Source: Aeromonas bestiarum
GTDB lineage: Bacteria; Pseudomonadota; Gammaproteobacteria; Enterobacterales; Aeromonadaceae
Assembly: GCF_000819745.1 (NCBI RefSeq)
Contig: NZ_CDDA01000007.1
Span: 28,204-92,203, forward strand
Direction of reading: 5' to 3'
Length of the DNA: 64,000 bases
In this document: piece after piece, positions 22,107 to 30,740 of the stretch
Layout: every line of letters starts with the position of its first letter
Numbering within the stretch: the stretch's first letter is position 1
Program-made: the position numbers and the translations under genes
Notes under the pieces: model-generated
Told to the model about the DNA's origin: nothing
The model's database searches: none
Seen by the model: the letters and a program-made list of their open reading frames with translations, nothing else

Positions 22107-23603
22107 ATGAGTGACCTGACCCTGGCCCAGTGGCAACACAAGGCCGCCCATCTGACCCTGCCCTCGCAAGCCTTCATCGACGGCAGCTACCGGGACGCCA
22201 TCAATGGCGCCACCTTCGACTGCATCAACCCGGCCAATGGCCAGCTGCTGACCAAGGTCGCCGCCTGCGACGCCGCGGATGCCGAGCTGGCGGTGCAAGC
22301 CGCCCGCGCCGCCTTCAGTGACAAACGCTGGAGCGGGCTGGCCCCGAAACAGCGCAAGCTGATCATGCAACGCTTTGCCGAGCTGATGCGCCTCAACAAG
22401 GTGGAGCTGGCGCTGCTGGAGTCGCTGGACATGGGCAAGCCCATCGGCGATGCCATGGGGTATGACGCCCCCGCCGCAGCCAACTGCATCGCCTGGAACG
22501 CCGAGGCCATCGACAAGATCTACGATCAGGTCGCCCCGGTGGAAGAGTCCGCGCTGGCGCTGGTGACCCGCGAGGCGCTCGGCGTGGTCGCCGCCATAGT
22601 GCCCTGGAACTTCCCGCTGGTGATGGCCTGCTGGAAGCTGGGCCCGGCGCTGGCCACCGGCAACTCCGTCATCCTCAAGCCCTCCGAGAAATCCCCCCTC
22701 ACCGCCCTGCGCATCGCCGGGATCGCGAAAGAGGCGGGCATTCCGGATGGGGTATTCAACGTGCTGCCGGGCTTTGGCCACACGGTGGGCGAGGCACTGG
22801 CCATGCACATGGACGTGGATTGCATCACCTTCACCGGCTCCACCCGGATCGGCAAACATCTGGTGGAGTGCTCCGGCAAGTCGAATCTCAAGCGTGCCTT
22901 TATGGAGTGTGGCGGCAAGAGCCCCAACATCATACTGGCGGACGCGCCGGATCTGGACGCCGCCGCCAAGAGTGCCGCCGGCGCCATCTTCTACAACCAG
23001 GGCGAGGTGTGTACCGCCGCCTCCCGCCTGCTGGTGCAAAACAGCATCAAGCCGCAGTTCATGGAACGGCTGCTGGCCCATGCCCGCGAGTGGATCTCCG
23101 CCAACCCGCTCGATCCCGCCACCCGCATCGGCGCCATGGTCGATAGCGTCCAGATGGAGCAGGTGCTGCGCTATATCGAGATTGGCAAACAGGAAGGGGC
23201 CAAGCTGCTGCTGGGGGGCAAACGCACCCATATCGAGAGCGGCGGCTTCTATGTCGAGCCCACGATTTTTGACGAGGTGACGCCCGAGATGCGCATCTTC
23301 CGTGAGGAGATCTTCGGCCCGGTGCTGGCGGTAACCGGCTTCGACACCCTCGAAGAGGCCATCGCCCTCGGCAACGACACCGACTACGGTCTGGCCGCGG
23401 CGCTCTGGACGGCGGATCTGAACAAGGCGATCAAGGGCTCCCGCGCCCTGCGCGCCGGAACCGTGTTCGTCAACAACTGGGATGGCGGCGACATGACGAT
23501 GCCGTTCGGCGGTTTCAAGCAGTCCGGCAACGGCCGCGACAAGTCGCTGCACGCCCTGGAGAAGTACACAGAGCTGAAAAGCACCTGGATCCAGCTCGAA
23601 TAG
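22107..23603 (+). CDS. puuC: Gamma-Glu-gamma-aminobutyraldehyde dehydrogenase-like (ALDH)
   Basis: NAD(P)-dependent aldehyde dehydrogenase, very similar across its length to E. coli PuuC. The 498 residues contain VPWNFPLVMACWKLGPALATGN, LKPSEKSPLTALR, FTGSTRIGKHL, MECGGKSPNI (catalytic Glu) and NQGEVCTAASRLLV (catalytic Cys). The C-terminus reads MPFGGFKQSGNGRDKSLHALEKYTELKS. ATG 22107 has AGGAG 6 nt upstream. The partners puuA and puuB are not adjacent, so the substrate may be an aminoaldehyde from polyamine or diamine breakdown generally. Confidence 0.88.
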   Translation: MSDLTLAQWQHKAAHLTLPSQAFIDGSYRDAINGATFDCINPANGQLLTKVAACDAADAELAVQAARAAFSDKRWSGLAPKQRKLIMQRFAELMRLNKVELALLESLDMGKPIGDAMGYDAPAAANCIAWNAEAIDKIYDQVAPVEESALALVTREALGVVAAIVPWNFPLVMACWKLGPALATGNSVILKPSEKSPLTALRIAGIAKEAGIPDGVFNVLPGFGHTVGEALAMHMDVDCITFTGSTRIGKHLVECSGKSNLKRAFMECGGKSPNIILADAPDLDAAAKSAAGAIFYNQGEVCTAASRLLVQNSIKPQFMERLLAHAREWISANPLDPATRIGAMVDSVQMEQVLRYIEIGKQEGAKLLLGGKRTHIESGGFYVEPTIFDEVTPEMRIFREEIFGPVLAVTGFDTLEEAIALGNDTDYGLAAALWTADLNKAIKGSRALRAGTVFVNNWDGGDMTMPFGGFKQSGNGRDKSLHALEKYTELKSTWIQLE

Positions 23604-23632
23604 CATTAGAAATGACGCTCATCTAGCGAATT

Positions 23633-23653
23633 GGGGGAGAAATCCCCCTTTTT
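23633..23653 (+). terminator. Terminator after puuC-like gene
   Basis: GGGGG/CCCCC stem with 6-nt loop followed by five U, 30 nt past the stop. Confidence 0.8.
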
Positions 23654-23728
23654 CATTTTTACCCTTTCATCGCCCGCCTCAATCGATATAATCATCAAAT
23701 AGACAAGCCCTTAAATATAAAGATAAAA

Positions 23729-23902
23729 ATGTTATTTTTTCTGGGAAGTGTAGTGTTTCTGGTGATAGGACTGCCGCTGCTGTTCTACATGCTGGGGCAA
23801 GGTGAGGCCTATGTGACCTGGGGCCCCTGGATCTCCGCCATCGCACTCATGCTGTGGTTGCTGCTGGACGTCGAGAAGATCCGTCGCGGCGGGGGCCGCT
23901 GA
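23729..23902 (+). CDS. Small two-helix membrane protein (57 aa)
   Basis: MLFFLGSVVFLVIGLPLLFY forms the first hydrophobic segment (1-21). A second spans about 36-47, then a basic tail KIRRGGGR. The upstream sequence is A-rich with only a weak AAAGA-like ribosome site. Third codon positions are GC-rich in its second half, which supports coding. No family or role is recognised. Confidence 0.55.
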   Translation: MLFFLGSVVFLVIGLPLLFYMLGQGEAYVTWGPWISAIALMLWLLLDVEKIRRGGGR

Positions 23903-24027
23903 GCAGAGCAAACCGCCGTTAAAATCCGCTGATCACCATTTATTCACTTCTTTCCCTCCAAAAGGATCGCTACACTGATTTTTTGCGATGTTTTCCAGCA
24001 TCCGACTCTCCAGTGAAGGTTATCCAC

Positions 24028-24930
24028 ATGCAGCAACAAGCTCAGCGTCAGGGCATCATCTATGCCTTGTGCGCCTATACCCTTTGGGGTCTCGCCCCCA
24101 TCTACTTCAAGACCATCTCTGCCGTACCGGCCGCCGAGATCCTGACTCATCGAATGATCTGGTCCTGCGTCCTGCTGCTGGTGCTGACCCTGATCGGCCG
24201 TCAGTGGCACAAGGTGCAGGCGGTGCTGCGCCAGCCGAAAGTGCTGCTCACCCTGGCCTTCACCTCCATCACGGTCGGCGGCAACTGGCTGCTGTTCATC
24301 TGGGCCATCAACAACGGTCACATGCTGGATGCCAGCCTCGGCTACTACATCAATCCGCTGTTCAACGTGCTGCTCGGCATGCTGTTCCTGAGCGAGCAGC
24401 TGCGCCGCCTGCAGTGGTGGGCGGTGGGACTGGCGGTGATCGGGGTCGCCGTCCAGCTCATCGCCTTCGGCTCCCTGCCCTGGATAGCCCTGGTGCTGGC
24501 CTCCAGCTTTGCCATCTACGGCCTGATCCGCAAGAAGCTGGCCCTCGATGCCCTCACAGGCCTGCTGATCGAGACCATGATCATGCTGCCGCCGGCCGCC
24601 ATCTACCTGTGGGGATTCGCCGACAGCCCCACCAGCCATCTCACTGAAAATAACTGGCAGCTCAACCTGCTGCTGATCGCCGCCGGTGCCGTCACCACGG
24701 CGCCCCTGCTCTGCTTCACCGCCGCCGCCACCCGGCTCAAGCTCTCCACCCTGGGTTTCTTCCAGTACATAGGCCCCAGCCTGATGTTCATACTGGCAGT
24801 CACCCTCTACGGGGAAGAGCTGGCGCTGGACAAGCTGATCACCTTCGGCTGCATCTGGAGTGCGCTTGTGCTGTTCAGCCTGGACGGACTGCGCAGCGGC
24901 AAGCGGCGCCGGGCTGCCAGTCAGGATTGA
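24028..24930 (+). CDS. rarD: RarD/EamA family transporter
   Basis: Ten-helix drug/metabolite transporter family protein, linked to chloramphenicol sensitivity in Pseudomonas; its natural substrate is unknown. The 300 residues have the RarD hallmark start ALCAYTLWGLAPIYFK, then TVGGNWLLFIWAINNGHMLDASLGYYINPLFNVLLG and LSTLGFFQYIGPSLMF. ATG 24028 has GAAGG upstream and matches the family; a longer frame to 23983 is rejected. Confidence 0.92.
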   Translation: MQQQAQRQGIIYALCAYTLWGLAPIYFKTISAVPAAEILTHRMIWSCVLLLVLTLIGRQWHKVQAVLRQPKVLLTLAFTSITVGGNWLLFIWAINNGHMLDASLGYYINPLFNVLLGMLFLSEQLRRLQWWAVGLAVIGVAVQLIAFGSLPWIALVLASSFAIYGLIRKKLALDALTGLLIETMIMLPPAAIYLWGFADSPTSHLTENNWQLNLLLIAAGAVTTAPLLCFTAAATRLKLSTLGFFQYIGPSLMFILAVTLYGEELALDKLITFGCIWSALVLFSLDGLRSGKRRRAASQD

Positions 24931-24997
24931 CGGCATGGCGCGTCGGCACTGCAATAATCTACAAGCCAATATTCGGGTTTCAGGTTATCAATAGTCG

Positions 24998-25816
24998 ATG
25001 AGCGCTCCCCAATCCCGCATCCACTACTGGCAATCCCGGCTGCTGCCGGGGGTTGAACTCTCCCACTCCCATCACAGGGAGTTCAGCTATGGCCGCCACG
25101 TTCACCTGGACTATCACATAGGTCTGGTGCAGCAGGGCGGCCAAAAATTCATCCACAAGGGCAGCAGCCACAATCTGGTGCGCGGCGAGCTCTCCACCGT
25201 CAACCCGGACGAGATGCACGACGGCCTCAGCCTGCTGCCGGAAGGGTACGAGGTGCGGGTGTTCGCCATCGCCCCCGAGCAGCTGGCGCGCTGGCTGCCG
25301 GACAGCCCCGAGCCCTTCTTCGACAAGGGCTTGCAGAGCCGCCCCGACCTCTACCAGGGCTTCGCCCGGCTGCACATGTATCTGGACACCCCCCAGGCGG
25401 ACGGCCTGCTGGCGGAGAGCCAGCTGCTGGGCCTGCTCGGTGAGCTGCTGCACCTGGCGCCGGAGCGCCACGCCCTGGCGGATCCCCAGCTCAGATACCT
25501 GCGCGATTATCTGCTGGCCCGGCTGGATGAGCGCCACAGCCTGGAGGATCTGGCCGCCCTGTTCGGGCTGGATCGCTTCGCCTTCCTGCGTCAGTTCAAG
25601 AAAAAGACTGGCATGACCCCCTATGCCTGGCTCAAGCGACTGAGACTGGAGCAGGGCAAGCGCCTGCTCGGCAGCGGCCTGCCGGTGAGCGAGGTGGCGC
25701 TGGCGGTCGGCTTCTTCGATCAGAGCCACTTCCACCACGGTTTCCGGCAGGCCTTCGGGCTGACCCCCGCCGATTACCGCCAGCAGATGCAGTCTTTTAC
25801 GGGCCAGCCCGGCTAG
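24998..25816 (+). CDS. AraC-family transcriptional regulator
   Basis: 272 residues. The N-terminal cupin-like sensing domain has HHREFSYGRHVHLDYHIGLVQQGGQKF. The two C-terminal helix-turn-helix motifs are HSLEDLAALFGLDRFAFLRQFKKKTGMTPY and SEVALAVGFFDQSHFHHGFRQAFGLTPADYR. The next gene in the same direction encodes a LysE exporter, a pairing common for amino acid or metabolite efflux control. Its last about 30 coding bases are imperfectly repeated 72 bp downstream. Confidence 0.9.
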   Translation: MSAPQSRIHYWQSRLLPGVELSHSHHREFSYGRHVHLDYHIGLVQQGGQKFIHKGSSHNLVRGELSTVNPDEMHDGLSLLPEGYEVRVFAIAPEQLARWLPDSPEPFFDKGLQSRPDLYQGFARLHMYLDTPQADGLLAESQLLGLLGELLHLAPERHALADPQLRYLRDYLLARLDERHSLEDLAALFGLDRFAFLRQFKKKTGMTPYAWLKRLRLEQGKRLLGSGLPVSEVALAVGFFDQSHFHHGFRQAFGLTPADYRQQMQSFTGQPG

Positions 25817-25872
25817 CCAGGGCCATGACAGGCCAGCGCGGCCGATAACCATCAACAGATGCAATCTTTTAC
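25771..25872 (+). repeat. Decayed tandem repeat of AraC-gene 3' end
   Basis: Positions 25771-25800 (in the gene) and 25843-25872 (after the stop) match at 25 of 30 bases, including the shared run TCTTTTAC. The pieces between also share GGCCAGC. This suggests an old 72-bp tandem duplication. Confidence 0.6.
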
Positions 25873-25932
25873 AATCGCCTCCACGCCCTGATCCCCCATG
25901 CTGTCACCCCATACCGTCATCGAGGTTTTACC

Positions 25933-26580
25933 ATGTTCACCAGCCTGTTTCTGACCATAGGTCTCATCCACCTGATCGCCCTGGCGAGCCCTGGGCCGGA
26001 CTTCGCGCTGATCTTGCGTACCAGCCTGCACAGGCCAACGGCACTGGGGGCTGCGCTCGGCATAGCACTCGCCATCTTGCTGCACGCCACCCTCAGCCTG
26101 ACCGGCATCAGCCTGCTGATCGCCGAACATCCCTGGCTCTTCATGGCGGTGAAGGTGGTCGGCGCCCTCTATCTGGGCTGGCTCGCCTGGGGGGCGCTCA
26201 AGGCTGCCTGGCACAGCTCGGCAACACTGGCCCTCAAGGCTGGCGGAGAGCAGCAGGGCTGGCGCAAGGGGATATGGAACGGGCTTGCCACCAATCTGCT
26301 CAATCCCAAGGCGCTGCTGTTCTTCATGGGACTGCTGGCGGCCATGGTGACGCCGCAGGTGGACGGCCTGACGCGCGGCCTGCTGGTGCTGGAGCTGTTC
26401 CTGCTCTCCCTGGTCTGGTTCGGCGTGCTGGCCTGGAGCCTCTCCACCCCGCGGGCCCAACGCCTGCTTGGCCGGATCCAGCGCCCGCTCAATCTGGTCA
26501 CGGGTCTGCTGTTCGGCGCCGTCAGCCTCTCCATCCTGACCGGCATGGCTGGCGAGGCCTATGCCCTGGTCCCCCACTGA
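25933..26580 (+). CDS. LysE/RhtB family exporter
   Basis: 215-residue inner-membrane protein with about six hydrophobic segments. It has the family hallmarks LASPGPDFALILRTSL near the N-terminus and NLLNPKALLFFMGLL in the middle. Such exporters remove amino acids or related metabolites. The AraC regulator upstream is a plausible controller. Confidence 0.9.
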   Translation: MFTSLFLTIGLIHLIALASPGPDFALILRTSLHRPTALGAALGIALAILLHATLSLTGISLLIAEHPWLFMAVKVVGALYLGWLAWGALKAAWHSSATLALKAGGEQQGWRKGIWNGLATNLLNPKALLFFMGLLAAMVTPQVDGLTRGLLVLELFLLSLVWFGVLAWSLSTPRAQRLLGRIQRPLNLVTGLLFGAVSLSILTGMAGEAYALVPH

Positions 26581-26598
26581 TCTCCTCCCGACCCCATG

Positions 26599-26631
26599 AA
26601 AAAGAGGGATGGCCTGAGCCATCCCTCTTTG
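26599..26631. terminator. Bidirectional terminator between LysE and mgtA
   Basis: AAAGAGGGATGGC/GCCATCCCTCTTT perfect stem with 4-nt loop between convergent genes, with A/T ends usable on both strands. Confidence 0.85.
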
Positions 26632-26716
26632 CGTTCACACGGATAAAAATCCGCATGACAGTCTGGTTCACACCGGGCACCACTGACGCTGGTGCCTGAT
26701 GGCCAGGCTTATCCCG

Positions 26717-29479
26717 TCAGAACCACTGACCGTGGCGCTTGATGTAGATGGTCTTGATCGCCTGGGTCAGCCCCATGTAGGCCAGCATGGTGATCACCAG
26801 CCACATGAAGTACTTGGGCGCTTCCAATGTGATGAAGCCGAAGTGCTCCGCCAGCGGCGAGAACGGCAGGTAGCAGCCGATGGCGATGGCGATGGAGGTC
26901 GACAACAGCACCGGCAGGGTAGCCGTGCTCTGCAGGAAGGGGATCTTGCGGGTTCGCAGCATGTGCACCACCAGGGTCTGGGAAACCAGCCCCTCGATGA
27001 ACCAGCCCGAGTTCATGATGGCCTGACCGTTGACCAGGGGATCCATGCTGCCGTTGGCGGTGGCATACATGGCACCGGCTCCGAACACGAACCACATCAG
27101 GCAGAAGGTGCTGATGTCGAACACGGAGGAGGTCGGGCCGAGCCAGAGCATGAAGCGCTTGATGTTGCTGGCTTCCCACTTGCGCGGACGCTTGAGGAAC
27201 TCGGGGTCCATCTTGTCCCAGGGCAGCAGCATCTGGGAGACGTCATACACCAGGTTCTGGATCAGCATCTGCATCGCCAGCATGGGCGCCCAGGGCAGCC
27301 AGGCGGAGGCGACCAGCACCGAGAAGACGTTGCCGAAGTTGGAGCTGGCGGTCATGTTGAGGTACTTGAGGATGTTGCCGAAGGTCTCGCGTCCCTTGAC
27401 CACCCCCTCTTCCAGCACCATCAGGCTCTTCTCCAGCAGGATGATGTCGGCCGTCTCCTTGGCGATGTCGGCACCGCTGTCCACCGAGATCCCCACGTCC
27501 GCATCCCGCAGCGCCGGGGCGTCGTTGATGCCGTCACCGAGGAAACCGACCGTGTTGCCGTTGGCCTGCAACGCCTTCACCACCCGCGACTTCTGCAGCG
27601 GGGTGAGCTTGGCGAAGATGGTGGTGTGCTTGACGACTGTGCACAGGGCCACGTCGTCCATCACCTCTATGTCCTTGCCGAGCAGGGGCACCCCAGGGTT
27701 CAGCCCCACATCGCGACACACCTTGCTGGTGATGATGGGGTTGTCGCCGGTCAGCACCTTGACCGCCACGCCGTAGTCATTCAGCGCACGGATGGCCGGG
27801 GCGGCCGAATCCTTGGGCGGATCGAAGAAGGTGAGGAAGCCGCGCACCACCAGTCCGGCCTCGTCACTGGTCCGGTAGCTCTGCTTGCACTCGGCAGCCG
27901 GGATATCGCGGGTCGCCACTATCAACACCCGATAACCGTCGGCGTTGTACTCCTCGCTGCGGCGCAGCAGGGCACGGCGCTCAATCTCATCCAGCTCGCG
28001 GATCTGCTTGCCGTCGTCGATGTGGCTGGAGACGGAGAGCATCTCCTCCACTGCCCCCTTGGAGACCATCAGCTGCTGGCCACTCTCATCCTGTACTATC
28101 ACCGACAGGCGACGACGCACGAAGTCGAACGGCAGCTCATCCACCTTGTTGTAGCCAGCCGGCTTGCAGCCCGACCCCAACGCATCGGCGTGCTCGATCA
28201 CGGCTATGTCCATCAGGTTCTTCATGCCGCTCTGATGATAACTGTTGAGCCAGGCCAGCTGCAGTATCCTGTCATCCCGGCTGCCGCGCACGTCGTAGTG
28301 GTGCTCCAGGATGATCTTGTCCTGGGTCAGGGTGCCCGTCTTGTCGGTGCAGAGCACGTCCATGGCACCAAAGTTCTGCACCGAGTTGAGCCGCTTGACC
28401 ACCACCTTGCGTTTGGCCATGGCCACGGCGCCCCGCGCCAGGTTGGCGGAGACTATCATGGGCAGCATCTCCGGGGTCAGCCCCACCGCCACCGCCAGCG
28501 CGAAGGTCAGCGCCGACATCCAGTCACCGCTGCTGACGCCGCTCAGCATGAAGACCACGGGCACCATCACCAGCATGAAGCGGATCAGCAGCCGGGTGAC
28601 GCTGTTAACGCCCCGATCGAAGCTGGTTTCGATGCGCTTGTGGCTCACCACGTTGCGGGCCAGCGAACCGAAGTAGGTGTCGCTGCCGGTGGCCACCACC
28701 ACCGCCTTGGCGGTGCCGCTTACCACGTTGGTGCCCATGAAGCAGATGTTGGGCAGGTCGAGCAGGCCCACCTCCCCCGTGCTGCTGCCGTCCGCCGACT
28801 TCTCGGCCACGGCCCCCAGGGTGTCGTACTTCTCCACCGGCAGGGCCTCGCCGGTCAGCACCGCCTGACTGATGAAGAGATCGCGGGATTCGATCAGCTT
28901 GATGTCGGCCGGGATCATGTCCCCCGCCTGCAGGTGCACTATGTCACCGGCCACCAGCTCGACCATCGCCACCTCCTTGCGCAGGGAGGGGGCTCCCGGC
29001 GAAGGGCGGCGCTGCACGGTAGCGGTGTTGCGTACCAGCGACTTGAGGGTTTCGGCCGCCTTGGCCGAGCGGTACTCCTGCCAGAAGCGGAGCAGGCCGC
29101 TCAGGCTGACCATGACGCCGAGGATGATCACCTTGACCCAATCCTCGTCACCCGGCTCGGCCATCAGCACGTCCATCACGTAGCTGACCAGTCCGAGCAC
29201 GATCAGCACCATCACGAAGGGGTTCTTGAACGCCTGCATCAGCTGGATCAGCGGATGGGGCGGCTTGTCGTGGGTCACCTCGTTGGGGCCGAACTGGACC
29301 AGACGGTTGGCCGCCTCGGTCGAAGTCAGGCCATCGATATTGCCGCGCACGGCGGTGAGAGTGTACTCGAGAGACTTGTCGGCCTCGTCGAGCACCCGGG
29401 AGGAGAGCTTCTCATTGGCACGGCCCGGGGAGACGAATCCCTGCTGCTTGTGCCGGCTGGCGGTATGTTGTTGCTTCAT
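26717..29479 (-). CDS. mgtA: P-type Mg2+-importing ATPase
   Basis: 920-residue class IIIB P-type ATPase of the inner membrane, importing Mg2+ at low external magnesium. Motifs are TGEALPVEK (209-217, actuator loop), DKTGTLT (379-385, phosphorylated Asp), the nucleotide-domain KGA in VSKGAVEEML and GDGINDAPALRDADVGIS (hinge). Ten membrane helices are expected. MgtA and MgtB cannot be told apart here with certainty. The 5' leader is at least 270 nt and holds a 17-codon Pro-rich ORF like MgtL, implying leader-based control. Confidence 0.95.
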   Translation of the reverse strand: MKQQHTASRHKQQGFVSPGRANEKLSSRVLDEADKSLEYTLTAVRGNIDGLTSTEAANRLVQFGPNEVTHDKPPHPLIQLMQAFKNPFVMVLIVLGLVSYVMDVLMAEPGDEDWVKVIILGVMVSLSGLLRFWQEYRSAKAAETLKSLVRNTATVQRRPSPGAPSLRKEVAMVELVAGDIVHLQAGDMIPADIKLIESRDLFISQAVLTGEALPVEKYDTLGAVAEKSADGSSTGEVGLLDLPNICFMGTNVVSGTAKAVVVATGSDTYFGSLARNVVSHKRIETSFDRGVNSVTRLLIRFMLVMVPVVFMLSGVSSGDWMSALTFALAVAVGLTPEMLPMIVSANLARGAVAMAKRKVVVKRLNSVQNFGAMDVLCTDKTGTLTQDKIILEHHYDVRGSRDDRILQLAWLNSYHQSGMKNLMDIAVIEHADALGSGCKPAGYNKVDELPFDFVRRRLSVIVQDESGQQLMVSKGAVEEMLSVSSHIDDGKQIRELDEIERRALLRRSEEYNADGYRVLIVATRDIPAAECKQSYRTSDEAGLVVRGFLTFFDPPKDSAAPAIRALNDYGVAVKVLTGDNPIITSKVCRDVGLNPGVPLLGKDIEVMDDVALCTVVKHTTIFAKLTPLQKSRVVKALQANGNTVGFLGDGINDAPALRDADVGISVDSGADIAKETADIILLEKSLMVLEEGVVKGRETFGNILKYLNMTASSNFGNVFSVLVASAWLPWAPMLAMQMLIQNLVYDVSQMLLPWDKMDPEFLKRPRKWEASNIKRFMLWLGPTSSVFDISTFCLMWFVFGAGAMYATANGSMDPLVNGQAIMNSGWFIEGLVSQTLVVHMLRTRKIPFLQSTATLPVLLSTSIAIAIGCYLPFSPLAEHFGFITLEAPKYFMWLVITMLAYMGLTQAIKTIYIKRHGQWF

Positions 29480-29698
29480 AACTCTTTATCCTGATTTTCG
29501 CTTGCAGCAAGGCCCTGTCGCGGGCCAGGCCAGGCGTCAGTACTGATGTGAGACAGGCAATGGGCCCCCGGCTGGCGCAGGCGCGGCATGGCGCCGCCCG
29601 CAGGACATGCCGCCAGACGGCGTGTCTGTCGGGCAAGCTTGCCAGCAGGTAGGGGCTATCAGGGATCAGGACTCCGCATCCTGTTACCCGCAGAGGGA
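29480..29698 (-). promoter_or_regulatory. mgtA leader downstream of the MgtL-like ORF
   Basis: About 220 nt of GC-rich leader with several possible hairpins, including GGCCC/GGGCC near 29510-29525. A 10-bp direct repeat AGGGATCAGG lies at 29661-29670 and 29694-29703. The second copy covers the mgtL-like stop and the first covers the stop of a 6-codon ORF (MRSPDP, 29659-29679). Alternative pairing set by ribosome position is inferred by analogy with enteric mgtA. Confidence 0.45.
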
Positions 29699-29752
29699 TC
29701 AGGCGTGGGGAGGCGTGGACCCCGAGGGTCGAGGCTTGGGCTCTTCGGTCAT
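29699..29752 (-). CDS. MgtL-like proline-rich leader peptide
   Basis: 17 codons, MTEEPKPRPSGSTPPHA, with an ideal GGAGG 7 nt before the ATG. The enteric MgtL ([17 protein letters not shown]) is also 17 residues, begins with acidic residues and has Pro at alternating positions 3, 5, 7 and 9. Here Pro is at 5, 7, 9, 14 and 15, following Glu-Glu. In Salmonella, low proline or low Mg2+ stalls or destabilises ribosomes on mgtL and permits mgtA transcription. The same role is inferred here from position and composition; the sequence is not an obvious homologue. Confidence 0.65.
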   Translation of the reverse strand: MTEEPKPRPSGSTPPHA

Positions 29753-29764
29753 ACGATATCCTCC

Positions 29765-30740
29765 GAGTGGGGTGGAGAGAGTCGGGCGCGGCCACTGACA
29801 GCCAGATGCACTGTCGCTGGCGGGCGTGACCCGCGGGTCTGCATTATCGGCGGATGAGTCCGGTGATCCCGCCACCAGGGCGGCATACACCCATAAAGGA
29901 AATAAGGATAACGACAGCTTGAAATAACTGGATGCTGGGCAGGGAATAATATCAGCGATGCCGGGCGGGTGAAGATAACGGAGAAAACCGCACCCCATGG
30001 AAATATTACGGTGCAACCTTTGTCACGGCCGAAATATATTGAGCAATCACTTTGATTATTTTATTTCGCAACCTGTCCTATCGAAAACGAACCCGTTTTC
30101 AATATGGTATTGTCCATCTTGTTATTTCAAGCTCGATCACTTCCCGGCCACGGCACGGATGCACGGATCCGACGCTGTGGCGGCCCTGACGGGCAGCACC
30201 CGGGGCGCATGATGAAGCGTTCAATTGCAGGGGTCGCGAGGCGGCATGGCTCGCAGGTGAGCGGAACAATCCAGATTTACAACGGCAATCCCTGATGAAG
30301 GCCGGGATTAAGCGGTTGTGAGAGTCGAAGGTGACTCATATAGATGCTGCACTCTGAGCGATCAGAGTGAGGGGGAAGACAGGATATCAACCTCAGCTCT
30401 GGTAAGCCCACATCGCGATTTGCAATCGGCTACAACTGTCGCTTTCCATAATATCCTTCCATCTGTTGATAACACGCCGAGATTCTACCCAAAAGCATTC
30501 GAAGGCGCAAAATTTAAATTCATCTTTTTCAATTTAATTAGTTTCACACTCGTCACACCATTATTTTCAGCCCCTGAAATAGATTCATCCTCATTTCGCC
30601 AGGGGCCCTTGCCAGGAATTGATCTGGATGGGGTTTTGCTTTCATTTTCCGTCACAGGCGCGGATCCGCGCTGGAATCGGACTCAATGTGGGAATAGGAT
30701 GCACGGCTTCACTCACTCATGACGCACAGGAAACAACAAC
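29765..30740. other. Long intergenic region mgtA-yeeE
   Basis: About 1 kb, AT-richer at 30000-30130 and 30430-30600. It should contain the mgtA promoter (a GATAAT-like box reads leftward at 29843-29848) and the YeeE promoter. No clear PhoP direct-repeat box was found. A rightward frame at 29997-30212 has two CxxC pairs (CNLC, CPSC) but no ribosome site. A rightward frame at 30318-30722 is also unsupported. Nothing else is called. Confidence 0.5.

Noticed and set aside
22056..23606. 516-codon open frame antisense to the puuC-like gene
   Set aside because: Shadow frame; the plus strand has all ALDH motifs and a strong ribosome site.
26699..29494. 931-codon open frame antisense to mgtA
   Set aside because: Shadow of the P-type ATPase; mirrors its codon structure and has no domain.
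29843..29930. PhoP direct-repeat box upstream of mgtA
   Set aside because: GTTAT repeats occur, but the spacing is 16 rather than 11 and the consensus is poor.
29997..30212. 71-codon frame with CNLC and CPSC pairs that looks like a zinc ribbon
   Set aside because: No ribosome site, and the sequence after residue 50 is compositionally different. Left as a note only.
30318..30722. 134-codon frame before the YeeE gene
   Set aside because: Mixed composition, no ribosome site and no family; lies in a promoter-type AT-rich region.
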